Below, one piece after another: positions 1-10,519 of a stretch of DNA of 64,000 nt. The position numbers and the translations under genes were made by a program. Source of the stretch: Prorocentrum cordatum (lineage: Eukaryota > Sar > Dinophyceae > Prorocentrales > Prorocentraceae); assembly GCA_963575745.1 (NCBI GenBank), contig CAUYUJ010020535.1, forward strand, positions 1-64,000, given 5' to 3'. The stretch's first letter is position 1; each line of letters starts with the position of its first letter. Below the pieces are notes generated by a model. It had not been told where the DNA came from and ran no database searches. It saw nothing but the letters and a program-made list of their open reading frames with translations.

Positions 1-808
1 AACGGCCGGTTCGAGTCATCTTGATACGCGCTGTCGGTTTTTCGAACATAACTCGAGCTCTAGGGCAGCTACAGAGCTGGTAAGCACAGCTAATGCATGC
101 AGAATGATCAGGCGCGTTCGCCTGTTGAACCCAGAGGCCTGAACTCGGTCTGCTAGCCGAGCTAGGTCCGCAAACCTATTCGTAATATTCGAGTCAACTT
201 GAACGCGTTGTCGGTATTTTCAACTTAACTCGAGCTGTAGGGCAGCTACAGTGCTTGTGGGCACACCCATCGCATGCAGAATCATCTGGCGCGCTCGCCT
301 GTTGAATCCATAGGTCTGAACTCGGTCTGCAAGCCGAGCTAGGTCCGCAAACCTATTCGTATTATTCGAGTCAACTTGATACGCGTTGTCGGTATTTTCT
401 ACTTAACTCGAGCTGCAGGCCAGCTACAGTGCTGTTGAGCACACCTATCACACTCAGAATAATCAGGCGCGTTCGCCTGTTGAATCCAGAGCTCTGAACT
501 CGGTCTGCTGCGCGATCCAGACTCACGAAACTGTTCGTATTCTTCCAGTCATCTTGACAGCTACTGTCGCCGTTCTGCACCTAACTCGGGCTACAGGGGG
601 GCTACAGGGCGGTTAATCACATGAATCGATTCGGAGACATGAAACGCGTCTGTCTGTCGCATTCAGAGGTCCGAACTCGGTCTGATACTTGAGTTGGGCC
701 GAAAAATTATTCGTTCTCTGCAATTTTTTTTGACATTATGTGTTGTCAGGAAGCTGTACGAGTGCCCCGGCGGTAAAAAAGGTTAACGGTTTACCGCCGG
801 CGCCCAGT
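1..808 (+). repeat. Family A satellite cassette, cut by window start
   Basis: Tandem copies of a ~177-bp satellite; the phrase GAGTCAACTTGATACG or GAGTCATCTTGA recurs near 186, 366 and 541. Each monomer contains small hairpins, for example CAGGCG-CGTT-CGCCTG. The last, degenerate monomer runs into a T-rich tail and AAGCTGTACGAGTGCC, then the type 1 palindrome at 767-808 (arms 767-776 and 791-800) with the fixed end CGCCCAGT. I see no coding sequence; the short open frames are repeats read in translation. Confidence 0.8.
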
Positions 809-1025
809 ACCTCGTAGAGCTCTTCGACGAGATGAGCTAAGAGGAATTCGGGCGCAGGGTGGAGCTAGTACCTCGTAGAGCTCTTCGACGAGATGAGCTA
901 AGAGGAATTCGGGCGCAGGTTGGAGCTAGTTGGCCGACCCGACCAAAAGAGACAATAACTCGTAGAGCTTCCCTTAGCTAGTACCTCGTAGAGCTCTTCG
1001 ACGAGATGAGCTAAGAGGAATAACT
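809..1025 (+). repeat. Short tandem copies of the family B 5' leader
   Basis: A ~57-bp unit beginning ACCTCGTAGAGCTCTTCG and containing GAGATGAGCTAAGAGGAATT occurs three times (from about 811, 868 and 985), mixed with pieces of the family A leader. The same unit is the 5' end of the 1-kb family B cassettes, so this looks like stacked, 5'-most fragments of cassettes. Noncoding. Confidence 0.65.
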
Positions 1026-2079
1026 CGTAGAGCTCCCCTTAGCTAGTTATAGCTGAAGCTAAGAGTATTCCGGCGCGCCCCAGAGCTAGTTGGCAAGAAA
1101 AATCTCGACGGAACTTTTGACAACTTTTGCTCGTGAAAATTTCGTTCTCGAAATTTGACCATTCGTTAGAGCTCTAGTATTTTTTCCTGTGATATTCGAT
1201 CTTATTCCCGCTCGCCATCTTGATCTCAGCTCGATCGGGTAACTTTGAAGGCCAAAAAGCACTCTGGCGGGATCGGCCGTTTCGAGTCATCTTGATATGT
1301 GCTGACGGTTATATGAACATAACTCGAGCTCTGGGGCAGCTACAGAGCTGGTAAGCACAGCTAACGCATGCAGAATGATCAGGCGCGTTCGCCTGTTGAA
1401 TCCAGAGGTCTGAACTCGGTCTGTCAGCCGAGCTAGGTCTGCAAACCTGTTTGTATTATTCGAGTCAACTTGATACGCGTTGTCGGTATTTTCTACTTAG
1501 TTCGAGCTGTAGGGCAGCCACAGTGCTGGTTAGCACTCCTATCGCACTCAGAATGATCAGACGCGTTCGCCCGTTGAATTCATAGGTCGAAACTCGGTCT
1601 GCTAGTCGAGCTAGGTCCGCAAATCTGTTCGTATTATTCGAGTCAACTTGATACGCGTTGTCGGTATTTTCAACTTAGCTCGAGCTGTAGGGAAGATACT
1701 GTGCTGGTAAGCACACCTACCGCACTCAGAATCATCAGGCGCGTTCGCCTGTTGAATCCAGAGCTCTGAACTCGGTCTGTTGCGCGATCCAGAATCACGA
1801 AACTGTTCGTATTCTTCCAGTCATCTTGAGAGCTACTGTCGGCGTTCTGCACTTAATTCGGGCTGTAGGGAGGCTACAGGGCGGGTAATCAATGGGATCG
1901 ATTCGGAGACATCAGACGCGCCCGTCTGTCGCATTCAGAGCTCTGAACTGAGTCTGATACTCGAGTTCGGCTCAAAAACTATTCGTTCTCTGCAATTTTT
2001 TCGACAGTATATGTTGTCAGGAAGCTCTACGAGTCCCCCGGCGGTAACAAAGGTTGACGGTTTACCGCCGGCGCCCAGT
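1026..2079 (+). repeat. Family A satellite cassette with leader
   Basis: The leader (about 1026-1266) contains the landmark GTGATATTCGATCTTATTCC and CTCAGCTCGATCGGGTAAC, seen before most forward satellite arrays in this window. Then come about four 177-bp monomers (1267-2015), a tail, GGAAGCTCTACGAGTCCC, and a type 1 palindrome at 2038-2079. Noncoding. Confidence 0.75.
2038..2079 (+). repeat. Type 1 cassette-end palindrome (reference copy)
   Basis: Left arm CCGGCGGTAA (2038-2047) and right arm TTACCGCCGG (2062-2071) can pair as a perfect 10-bp stem around a 14-base loop CAAAGGTTGACGGT. The conserved end CGCCCAGT follows (2072-2079). Type 1 ends the satellite cassettes; the A-T pair next to the loop is replaced by G-C in type 2. 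Confidence 0.85.
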
Positions 2080-3136
2080 TCGGGCGCAGGGTGGAGCTAG
2101 TTGGCCGACCCGACCAAAAGAGACAATGTGGTAACCTCGGGTCGGTTTTTGGAACATTGTGCAAGATTTGACAATTCGTTTTCATAAGTTGGATTTTTCC
2201 TACCTACAATAAGCTATGGCGCATCTGCTGGTAAAATTTTCAGAGCTCTAGAAGCAATATTACTATCAAAAGACTTGCGGGAACCGACTTTGCCCGCAGT
2301 ACAGTTTGGCAGGTGACGGTGGTTGGCTTTACTTAACTCGAGCTGTCAGCAAGCTACAGACCTCTCACGTACACCAGTCCATGCAGAATGATCTGGCGTG
2401 TCACACTGGAAGCTCGAGAGTTCCTAGAAATGGCTGAGTCAGGAGTTATGCTCGAAATACTGTCTCTATGTATGCGTGTTGCGAACGGTGTTTCGATGAT
2501 AACTCGAGCTGAGTGCATGCTATGCATTCCAGGTACATTCCAATCGAAGCAGCGACATGCGAGACATCGAATGGGAGCCTCGAGAGTGCCCAAATTGATT
2601 AGAATTTTCAAAATCAATGAAAAATATCGATTTGTATAATTTTATATTTTTTGTGTCGGATGATTTTTTTTCTAATTTATATCGATCTATGGGTGACCTA
2701 GAGAGTTCTGGTGCATTTTTGTCGACGCAGAATGGTCTCGCGCTCTCACTGAGAGCGCGAGACTTCAGATGAATAGCTTCGCTGGGAGTGAGAACTTTGG
2801 TCCAGCCGGCCGAGGCGGACAATGTGACAACTTTTGGGTGGTTTTGCAATTTTTTGAAAGATATTTGACAATTCATTTTGAAAAAAGCAGATTTTTACTC
2901 CGAGCATTGAGATATAAACTTCGTTCCCTGATCAGCTCGGCCATCTAGAGTCATTTTCAGTACCAGTTCACTTGAAGGAACCGACTTCATGTTGACTCCG
3001 AAAAAATCTCAACTTGAAGTTTTTGTAGAAAAGCACCCAGAAGCTCCCGCTTTCATGCTGAGCTTTCTCACGGATTCAAGGAGCTCTACGAGGTTCCCGG
3101 CGGTGACCAGGTTGACGGTTCACCGCCGGCGCCAGT
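2080..3136 (+). repeat. Family B ~1-kb cassette, forward
   Basis: Same ~1-kb sequence as at 33092-36869 and, reversed, at 5738-6828. It includes a 29-bp palindrome (2735-2763, arms GTCTCGCGCTCTCA / TGAGAGCGCGAGAC around one C). It ends AGGAGCTCTACGAGGTTCCC and a type 2 palindrome (3097-3136; arms CCGGCGGTGA / TCACCGCCGG, end CGCCAGT). Short open frames inside recur only because the DNA repeats; no product is recognisable. Confidence 0.8.
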
Positions 3137-3332
3137 TATAGCTGGAAGCTAAGAGTAATTCCGGCGCGCCCCACAGCTAGTTGGCTCGAAAAAAAAGAAC
3201 TGAACTTTTCACAACTTTTGCTCGGTTGAAAATTATTTTCTCGAAATTCAACTTCGTTTGAGCTCTAGTATTTTTTCCCGTGATATTCGATCTTATTCCC
3301 GCTCGCCATCTTGATCTCAGCTCGATCGGGTA
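3137..3332 (+). repeat. Family A leader fragment, forward
   Basis: Holds the leader landmark GTGATATTCGATCTTATTCC and ends GATCGGGTAACTGG, where it abuts a reversed palindrome. It never reaches a satellite array, so it is a fragment broken at an inversion or insertion junction. Confidence 0.65.
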
Positions 3333-3782
3333 ACTGGCGCCGGCGGTGAACCGTCAACCTGGTCACCGCCGGGAACCTCGTAGAGCTCATTTCAGTAAGA
3401 GTGCTCGAAGTCGAAAGAGAGAGCTTCTGGAAGCATTTCTCGAAAAAGAGAAAAGTTGATTTTTTTCGTGTCGACATGAAGATGGTTCCCCCAAGTGTTT
3501 TGATAGTAAAAGTGCGCCAACAGAGCTCATACTAAGATATAGAGGCCCTCATAGTCGTGTACAGGTGCTAAAAATCTACTTTCTCAAAATAAATTGTCAA
3601 ATATCTTTCAAAAAAATGCAAAACCACCCAAAAGTTAATGCCAAACTGTACTGCGGGCAAAGTCGGTTCCAGCAAGTCTTTTGATAGTAATATTGCTTCT
3701 AGAGCCCTGAAAATTTTACCAGCAGATGCGCCATAGCTTATTGTAGGTAGGAAAAATCCAACTTATGAAAACGAATTGTCAA
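3333..3782 (-). repeat. Reversed family D cassette plus family B fragment
   Basis: It starts with a reversed type 2 palindrome (3333-3372) and AACCTCGTAGAGCTC. A reversed ~270-bp family D body follows (compare 59032-59330), then a reversed family B fragment (about 3638-3782) with the CCATAGCTTATTGTAGGTAG segment. Noncoding mosaic. Confidence 0.65.
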
Positions 3783-4522
3783 ACTGGGCGCCGGCGGTAA
3801 ACCGTCAACCTTTCTTACCGCCGGGGGACTCGTAGAGCTTCCTGACAATTTATAATGTGGGAAAGAATTTTAGAGAACGACTAGTTTTTCAGCCCAAGCG
3901 ATTATAGACCTCTCAAGATGACTCAACAAAACAAACAAACAGTTTTCTAATCGAGCTCGAGTATGAAACCGAGTTCAGACCTCTGAATGCGACAGACTCG
4001 GAGCTCTCGGTTCGACGAACGGACGCGCCTGATGTCTCGAACTCGATTCCTGTGACTAGCAGCACTCTAGCCCTCCCCCAGCACGATTTAAGTACAGAAA
4101 ACCGAGAGCACTTCTCAAGATAACTCGAACAATATCAATAGGTTCGCGACCCTAGCTCTAGCAGACCGAGTTCAGACCTCTGGATTCAACAGGCGAACGC
4201 GCCTGATCATTCTGAATGCATTAGCTGTGCTGACCAGCTCTTAAGAAAACCGACAGCGCGTATCAAGATGACTCAAAATGGCTGTTCCCGGCCTGCTTTT
4301 TGGTCTTCAAAGTTACCCGATCGAGCTGAGATCAAGATGGCGAGCGGGAATAAGATCGAATATCATGGGAAAAAATACTAGAGCTTTAACGAATGGTCAA
4401 ATTTTGAGAACCCAATTTTCAACCGACCAAAAGTCAGCAAAAGGTCCGTCGAGATTTTTCTTGCCAACTAGCTCTCCAGCGCTCCGGAATTATAAGCTTC
4501 CAGCAACTTGTCAGCGTCCAAA
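3783..4522 (-). repeat. Reversed family A cassette
   Basis: Reversed type 1 palindrome (3783-3824), GACTCGTAGAGCTTCC, reversed 177-bp monomers (about 3850-4275) and the reversed leader (about 4290-4522). The order is the mirror image of the forward cassettes. Confidence 0.75.
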
Positions 4523-5737
4523 ACTGGGCGCCGGCGGTAAACCGTCAACCTTTGTTACCGCCGGGGGACTCGTAGAGCTTCCTGACAACATATAATGTCA
4601 AAGAAAGTTGTAGAGAACGAATAGTTTTTCAGCCCAACTCGAGCATCAGACCGAGTTCGGACCTCTGAATGCAGCAGACAGAGGCGTCTGATGTCTCCGA
4701 ATCGATTCCTCTGATTACCCGCCCTGCAGCCCCCCTACAGCCCGAGCTAAGTGCAGAACGCCGACAGTAGCTCTTAAGCTGACTGGAAGAATACGAACAG
4801 TTTCGTGATTCTAGATCGCGCAGCAGACCGAGTTCAGAGCTCTGGATTCAACAGGCGAACGCGCCTGATTATTCTGAGTGCGATAGGCGTGCTTACCAGC
4901 ACTGTAGCTGCCCTATAGCGCGAGTTAAGTAGAAAATACCGACAACGCGTATCAAGTGGACTCGAATAATACGAATAGGTTTGCGGACCTAGCTCGCCTA
5001 GCAGACCGAGTTCAGACCTATCGATTCAACAGGCGAACGCGCCTGATTATTCTGAGTGCGATAGGTGTGCTTACCAGCACTGTAGCTGCCCTACAGCTCG
5101 AGTTAAGTAGAAAATGCCGATAACGCGTATCAAGCTCACTCGAATAACACGAATAGGTTTGCGGACCTAGCTCGCCTAGCAGACTGAGTTCAGACCTATC
5201 AATTCAACAGGCGACTGCGCCTGATCATTATGCGAGCGATAGGCGTGCTTGCCAGCACTGTAGCTGCCCTACAGCTCGAGTTAAGTAGAAAATACCGACA
5301 ACGCGTATCAAGTTGACTCGAATAATACGAATAGGTTTCCGGACCTAGCTCGGCTCACAGACCGAGTTCAGACCTCTGGATTCAACAGGCGAACGCGTCT
5401 GCTGATTCTGAGTGCGATAGCTGTGCTGGCCAGCTCTGTAGCTGCCCTACAGCTCGAGTTAAGTACAAAATACCGACAGCGCATATCAAGATGACTCAAA
5501 ACAGCCGTTACCGCCACTGTGCTTTTTGGCCTTCAAAGTTACCCGATCGAGCTGAGATCAAGATGGCGAGCGGGAATAAGATCGAATATCATGGGAAAAA
5601 ATACTAGAGCTCTAACGAATTGTCAAAATTCGAGAACAAAATTTTCAACCGAGCAAAAGTTGTCAAAAGTTCAGTTCTTTTTTTTCGAGCCAACTAGCTG
5701 TGGGGCGCGCCGGAATTACTCTTAGCTTCCAGCTATA
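4523..5737 (-). repeat. Reversed family A cassette, longer array
   Basis: Reversed type 1 palindrome (4523-4564), then five or so reversed 177-bp monomers to about 5510, then the reversed leader to 5737. Adjacent monomers (for example 4830-5010 and 5010-5190) look nearly identical, suggesting recent local amplification. Confidence 0.75.
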
Positions 5738-6828
5738 ACTGGCGCCGGCGGTGAACCGTCAACCTGGTCACCGCCGGGAACCTCGTAGAGCTCCTTGAAT
5801 CCGTGAGAAAGCTCAGCATCAAAGCGGGAGCTTCTGGGAGCTTTTCTACAAAAACTACAAGTTGAGATTTTTCGGAGTCAACATGAAGTCGGTTCCTTCA
5901 AGTGAACTGGTACTGAAAATGACTCTAGATGGCCGAGCTGATCAGGGAACGAAGTTTATATCTCAATGCTCGGAGTAAAAATCTGCTTTTTCAAAATGAA
6001 TTGTCAAATATCTTTCAAAAAATTGCAAAACCACCCAAAAGTTGTCACATTGTCCGCCTCGGCCGGCTGGACCAAAGTTCTCACTCCCAGCGAAGCTATT
6101 CATATGAAGTCTCGCGCTCTCAGTGAGAGCGCGAGACCATTCTGCGTCGACAAAAATGCACCAGAACTCTCTAGGTCACCCATAGATCGATATAAATTAG
6201 AAAAAAATCATCCGACACAAAAAATGTAAAATTGTACAAATCGATATTTTTCATTAATTTTGAAAATTCTAATCAATTTGGGCACTCTCGAGGCTCATTC
6301 GATGTCACGCATGTCGCTGCTTCGATTGGAATGCACCTGGCATGCATAGCATGCACTCAGCTCGAATTATCATCGAAACATCGTTCGCAACACGCATACA
6401 TAGAGACGGTATTTCGATCATAACTCCTGACTCAGCCATTTCGAGGAACTCTCGAGCTTCCAGTGTGACGCGTCAGATCATTCTGCATCGACTGGTGTGC
6501 GTGAGAGGTCTGTAGATTGCTGACAGCTCGAGTTAAGTAAAGCCAACCACCGTCACCTGCCAAACTGTACTGCGGGCAAAGTCGGTTCCCGCAAGTCTTT
6601 TGATAGTAATATTGCTTCTAGAGCCCTGAAAATTTTACCAGCAGATGCGCCATAGCTTATTGTAGGTAGGAAAAATCCAACTTATGAAAACGAATTGTCA
6701 AATCTTGCACAATGTTCCAAAAACCGACCCCAGGTTACCACATTGTCTCTTTTGGTCGGGTCGGCCAACTAGCTCCACCCTGCGCCCGAATTCCTCTTAG
6801 CTCATCTCGTCGAAGAGCTCTACGAGGT
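5738..6828 (-). repeat. Full-length family B cassette, reversed, with terminal inverted repeats
   Basis: Begins with a reversed type 2 palindrome (5738-5777). The body is bracketed by ACCTCGTAGAGCTCC (5780-5794) and AGAGCTCTACGAGGT (6814-6828), inverted repeats matching at 14 of 15 positions. It contains the 29-bp palindrome near 6108-6140. This is one of the most complete family B copies and shows what its two ends are. Noncoding. Confidence 0.8.
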
Positions 6829-7262
6829 ACTTTGAAGGCCAAAAAGCACACTGGCGGGAACGGCCGTTTCGAGTCATCTTGATACGCGCTGTCGCTATTT
6901 TGTTCTTAACTCGAGCTTGAGGACAGCTACAGAGCTGGTAAGCACAGCTATCGCACTCAGAATCATCAGGCGCGCTCGCCTGTTGAATCCAGAGGTCTGA
7001 ACTCGGTCTGCAGCCGAGCTAGGCCCGCAAACCTATTCGTATTCTTTGAGTCAACTTGATACGCGTTGTCGGTATTTTCTACTGAACTCGGCTGTAGGGC
7101 AGCTACAGTGCTGGTAAGCACACCTATCGCACTCAGAATTATCAGGCGCGTTCGCCTGTCGACTCCATAGGTCTGAACTCGGTCTGCTAGTCGAGCTAGG
7201 TCCGCAAACCTATTCGTATTATTCGAGTCAACCTGATACGTGTTGTCGGTGTTTTCTGCTTA
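6829..7262 (+). repeat. Truncated family A satellite array, forward
   Basis: Starts inside the leader (CTTTGAAGGCCAAAAAGCAC) and carries about two 177-bp monomers. It stops abruptly at a reversed palindrome rather than reaching its own tail. Confidence 0.7.
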
Positions 7263-7320
7263 ACTGGGCGCCGGCGGTAAACCGTCAACCTGGTTACCGC
7301 CGGGGACCTCGTAGAGCTCC
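7263..7320 (-). repeat. Reversed type 1 palindrome and left flank of the GC-rich island
   Basis: Palindrome at 7263-7303 followed by GACCTCGTAGAGCTCCT. In intact reversed family B copies the next bases are TGAATCC; here the sequence changes completely after 7320, which I take as the left edge of the island. Confidence 0.7.
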
Positions 7321-7640
7321 TAGCCACGTGTCATAAGTCCATGCATATGTCTCGAATGCGCACGGTGAATTTATTTCCAATAATAGAATGAACACATACA
7401 TGTATGAGTTTCAAGGCGTCTTCCAGCGCGCGAGAGCGATGCTTCCGTGGCAGCGCACCTGTATGTAGACATGTACAGATGGACAAGCATGCGAAAATAG
7501 GATCGACGTCAGCCGGCGCGGCAACGCACCGGGCACGAGCGCGCGCACGCACATACGCGCGCACGCGAATAAATACAATCTCACGCGCGCACGCACTCAC
7601 AACCACGCGCGCTCACTCACGCACCGGCACCCCTCACGCA
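7321..7640. other. Left-end unique sequence of the island
   Basis: About 190 bases of ordinary composition (7321-7510) grade into alternating purine/pyrimidine DNA with GCGCGCACGC runs. I see no gene or strong structure, apart from CACGTG at 7324-7331. In transcript orientation this is the far 3' end of the island. Confidence 0.45.
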
Positions 7641-7745
7641 CACACATGCACACACACGCACGCGCACACACACACACACACACGCACACACACACGCACA
7701 CACACGCACTCAAACACACACACACACACAAAAAAAAAACAAGCA

Positions 7746-7776
<31 letters not shown>

Positions 7777-7939
7777 GCATACAGACACTAACACAGACAC
7801 AGACACAGACACACCCACACGCACACGCACACACACACATACACACAGACGCGGCCACACACACACACACACGCACACACACACACACACATGCCTGCCA
7901 GACACACACACACACACACACAAACGCAAACATCTACAG

Positions 7940-8205
7940 ATACAGACGGACCGACGCCTTCGCACTCACAAACCCATCCCCCCGCTGCTCAGCGCTCTCA
8001 ATCCCCCGCGAAATCCTCGCGCCCCCGCGCACCCCGCCCCCCCCCTTCCCGCCGGCGCTCCGGAGGGGGGAGGCACCGCCCCATGTCGGGGCCGGCCCTC
8101 CCTCCACTCCAACCACTCCGCCCTCGCGGAGCGCCGGGGGGGAGGGAGGATGGGGAGGGGGGGGAGGGGGGGGGGGGGGGCGCGGGCGGCGCCAGCACCG
8201 CGCGC
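7940..8205. repeat. GC-rich module copy 1 within the CA tract
   Basis: About 265 bases with CGGAGGGGGGAGGCACCGCC and a long-range inverted repeat CCGGCGCTCCG (8052-8062) / CGGAGCGCCGG (8127-8137). Near-copies lie at 8395-8650 and 9570-9830, and a degenerate copy at about 10090-10290. Confidence 0.7.
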
Positions 8206-8394
8206 GCACACACGCACACAAACGCACACACACACGCTCACACACACACACACACAACAGACAAACGCAGACACAGCCACACACACACACACGCGCGCCC
8301 ACACACACCTGCCAGACACGCACACGCACACGCACACACACACACACACACACACGCACACACACACACACACACACACGCAATCCACAGACAC

Positions 8395-8650
8395 GGACAC
8401 ACTGACGACGTCGCACTTACACACCGATCCCCACACTGGTTAGCGCTCTCCGCCCCCGCGACCCCCCTGCCGCCCCTGCGCGCCCCGCCCCCCCGCTCTT
8501 CCCGCCGTCGCTCCGGAGGGGGGAGGCACCGCCCCATGTCGGGGCCGGCCCTCCCTCCACTCCGTCCACTCCGCCCTCGCGGAGCGCCGGAGGAAAGGGC
8601 GGAGGGGGAGGAGGGGAGGGGGGCGCAGGCGGCGCCAGCACCGTGCGCGC
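8395..8650. repeat. GC-rich module copy 2
   Basis: Same order of landmarks as copy 1. The left arm of the inverted repeat has one change (CCGTCGCTCCG), the right arm is intact. Confidence 0.7.
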
Positions 8651-9569
8651 ACGCACACACACACGCACACACGCACACCCACGCACACACACACGCACAC
8701 ACACGCACACACACACGCACACGCAACCGAACACACACACACACACACACGCAAGCAAGCACATGCGCATACACGCACACGTAAACACGCACACACACAC
8801 ACATGCACATACACGCAAACATAAACACACCCGCACACACACACACACACAGACGCGCACAAACACACATACACACACGCACACACACACACGCACACAC
8901 ACGCACACACATGCACAGAGACGCACACATACACACGCACACCCACGCACGCACGCACGCACACACACACACACACACACACACGCACGCACACACACAC
9001 GCACACACACACACACATACGCACACGCACCCGAACACACACACACACACACACGCGCAAGCACATGCGCATACACGCACACGTAAACAAGCACAGACGC
9101 ACATCCACACACACGCAAACATAAACACACACGCACACACACACACAGACGCGCACAAGCACACACACACACACGCAGACACACACACGCACACACATGC
9201 ACACACGCACACATACACACGCAGACACACACACACACGCGCGCGCACACACACATAATCACACTTGCACGCATACACACACGCACACACACATGCACAT
9301 AAACGCATACAAAGACGAGCACACACACACACACACACACACGCACGCGCACACACACACACACACACGCACACAAACGCACACACACACACACACTTAC
9401 ACACACACACACACACACACACGCACGCACGCACGCACACACACACACACACATACACACACGGACAAAGACAGACACAGGCACGCACACACACACACAC
9501 ACACGAGCACACACACCTCCCAGACGCACAACACACACAGACACACACAGACACACACAACACCCACGG

Positions 9570-9829
9570 ACACGGACACACTGATGACGTCGCCCTTACA
9601 AACCGATCCCCACGCTGGTCAGCGCTCTCCACCCCCGCGACCCTCTGCCGCCTCCGCGCGCCCCCCCCCCCCCCGCCCTCCCTGCCGGCGCTCCGGAGGG
9701 GGGAGGCACCGCCCCATTTCGGGGCCGGCCCTCCCTCCACTCCAACCACTCCGCCCTCGCGGAGCGCCGGAGGAAAGGGCGGGGGGGGAGGAGGGGAGGG
9801 GGGCGCAGGCGGCGCCAGCGCCGTGAGCG

Positions 9830-9830
<1 letters not shown>
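9570..9830. repeat. GC-rich module copy 3
   Basis: Same landmarks; inverted repeat arms at 9685-9695 and 9760-9770 are perfect. It is preceded, like copy 2, by CACTGATGACGTCGC or a variant. Confidence 0.7.
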
Positions 9831-9861
<31 letters not shown>

Positions 9862-9917
9862 CACACGCCCACACACACACACACACACACACACGCACGC
9901 ACACACACGCACACGCA

Positions 9918-9948
<31 letters not shown>

Positions 9949-10013
9949 AAACACGCACAGACACACGCACACACACACACACACACACACGCACGCACAC
10001 ACACGCACACGCA

Positions 10014-10059
<46 letters not shown>

Positions 10060-10080
10060 CACACACACACACACACATGC

Positions 10081-10519
10081 ACATTACACGGGCAACGCCG
10101 CTGGATTCAGCGCATTCCTCCCCATCTCCGCGCTGACTACTGCCATGCACCACTCGATCGGCGCCGCAGCGCGGAGATCCAGCCCTTCCAACCAACGCAC
10201 CCCCCTCTCCGCGCCAGCGCTCCAGAGGGGGGAGGGGCCGCCGCACTACGGGGCCAGCCATCCCTCCGCTCCAGTCCGTCGCAACACGCAGCACAGCCTT
10301 GCTTCATTCAGCCCCCCCTCCGCCCTCCCTCGCCCACCCCCGCCCCCCTTGTCCTGCCCCCCACCCCCCCTCCCCCAAACACCCACCCCACCTCCCGATC
10401 GCACGCCCCACACACACACACACACCTCCCCTTCATTCCCTCTTCGAAACCCAAAATCCCTGCCCAGCCCTGTCCTATCGGCCCGAATGCCAGGCGGACC
10501 CCGCCGACCGATCCAGCTC
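10081..10519. other. Region just downstream of the giant gene
   Basis: Contains the degenerate fourth GC-rich module (about 10090-10290) and C-rich low-complexity sequence to about 10440. It would be the 3' untranslated region of the minus-strand gene. No polyadenylation-type signal or stable hairpin stands out. Confidence 0.4.

Larger units (their letters stand above)
7641..10080. repeat. (CA)n microsatellite tract with interspersed GC-rich modules
   Basis: More than 2 kb of (CA)n with scattered CG, CT and CC variants on the plus strand. The open frames it creates (His-Thr or Val-Cys runs) are microsatellite artefacts. Such alternating purine-pyrimidine DNA can adopt Z-DNA (known property); no evidence of function is visible. 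It lies downstream of the giant minus-strand gene. Confidence 0.85.

Noticed and set aside
4275-4295. A second spliced-leader-like string (ACTCAAAATGGCTG)
   Set aside because: It belongs to the family A leader, where most copies read ACTCAAAACGGCCG; the likeness is coincidental.
7404-10080. Long open frames encoding His-Thr or Val-Cys runs on both strands
   Set aside because: They are translations of (CA)n/(GT)n and have no other protein-like composition.
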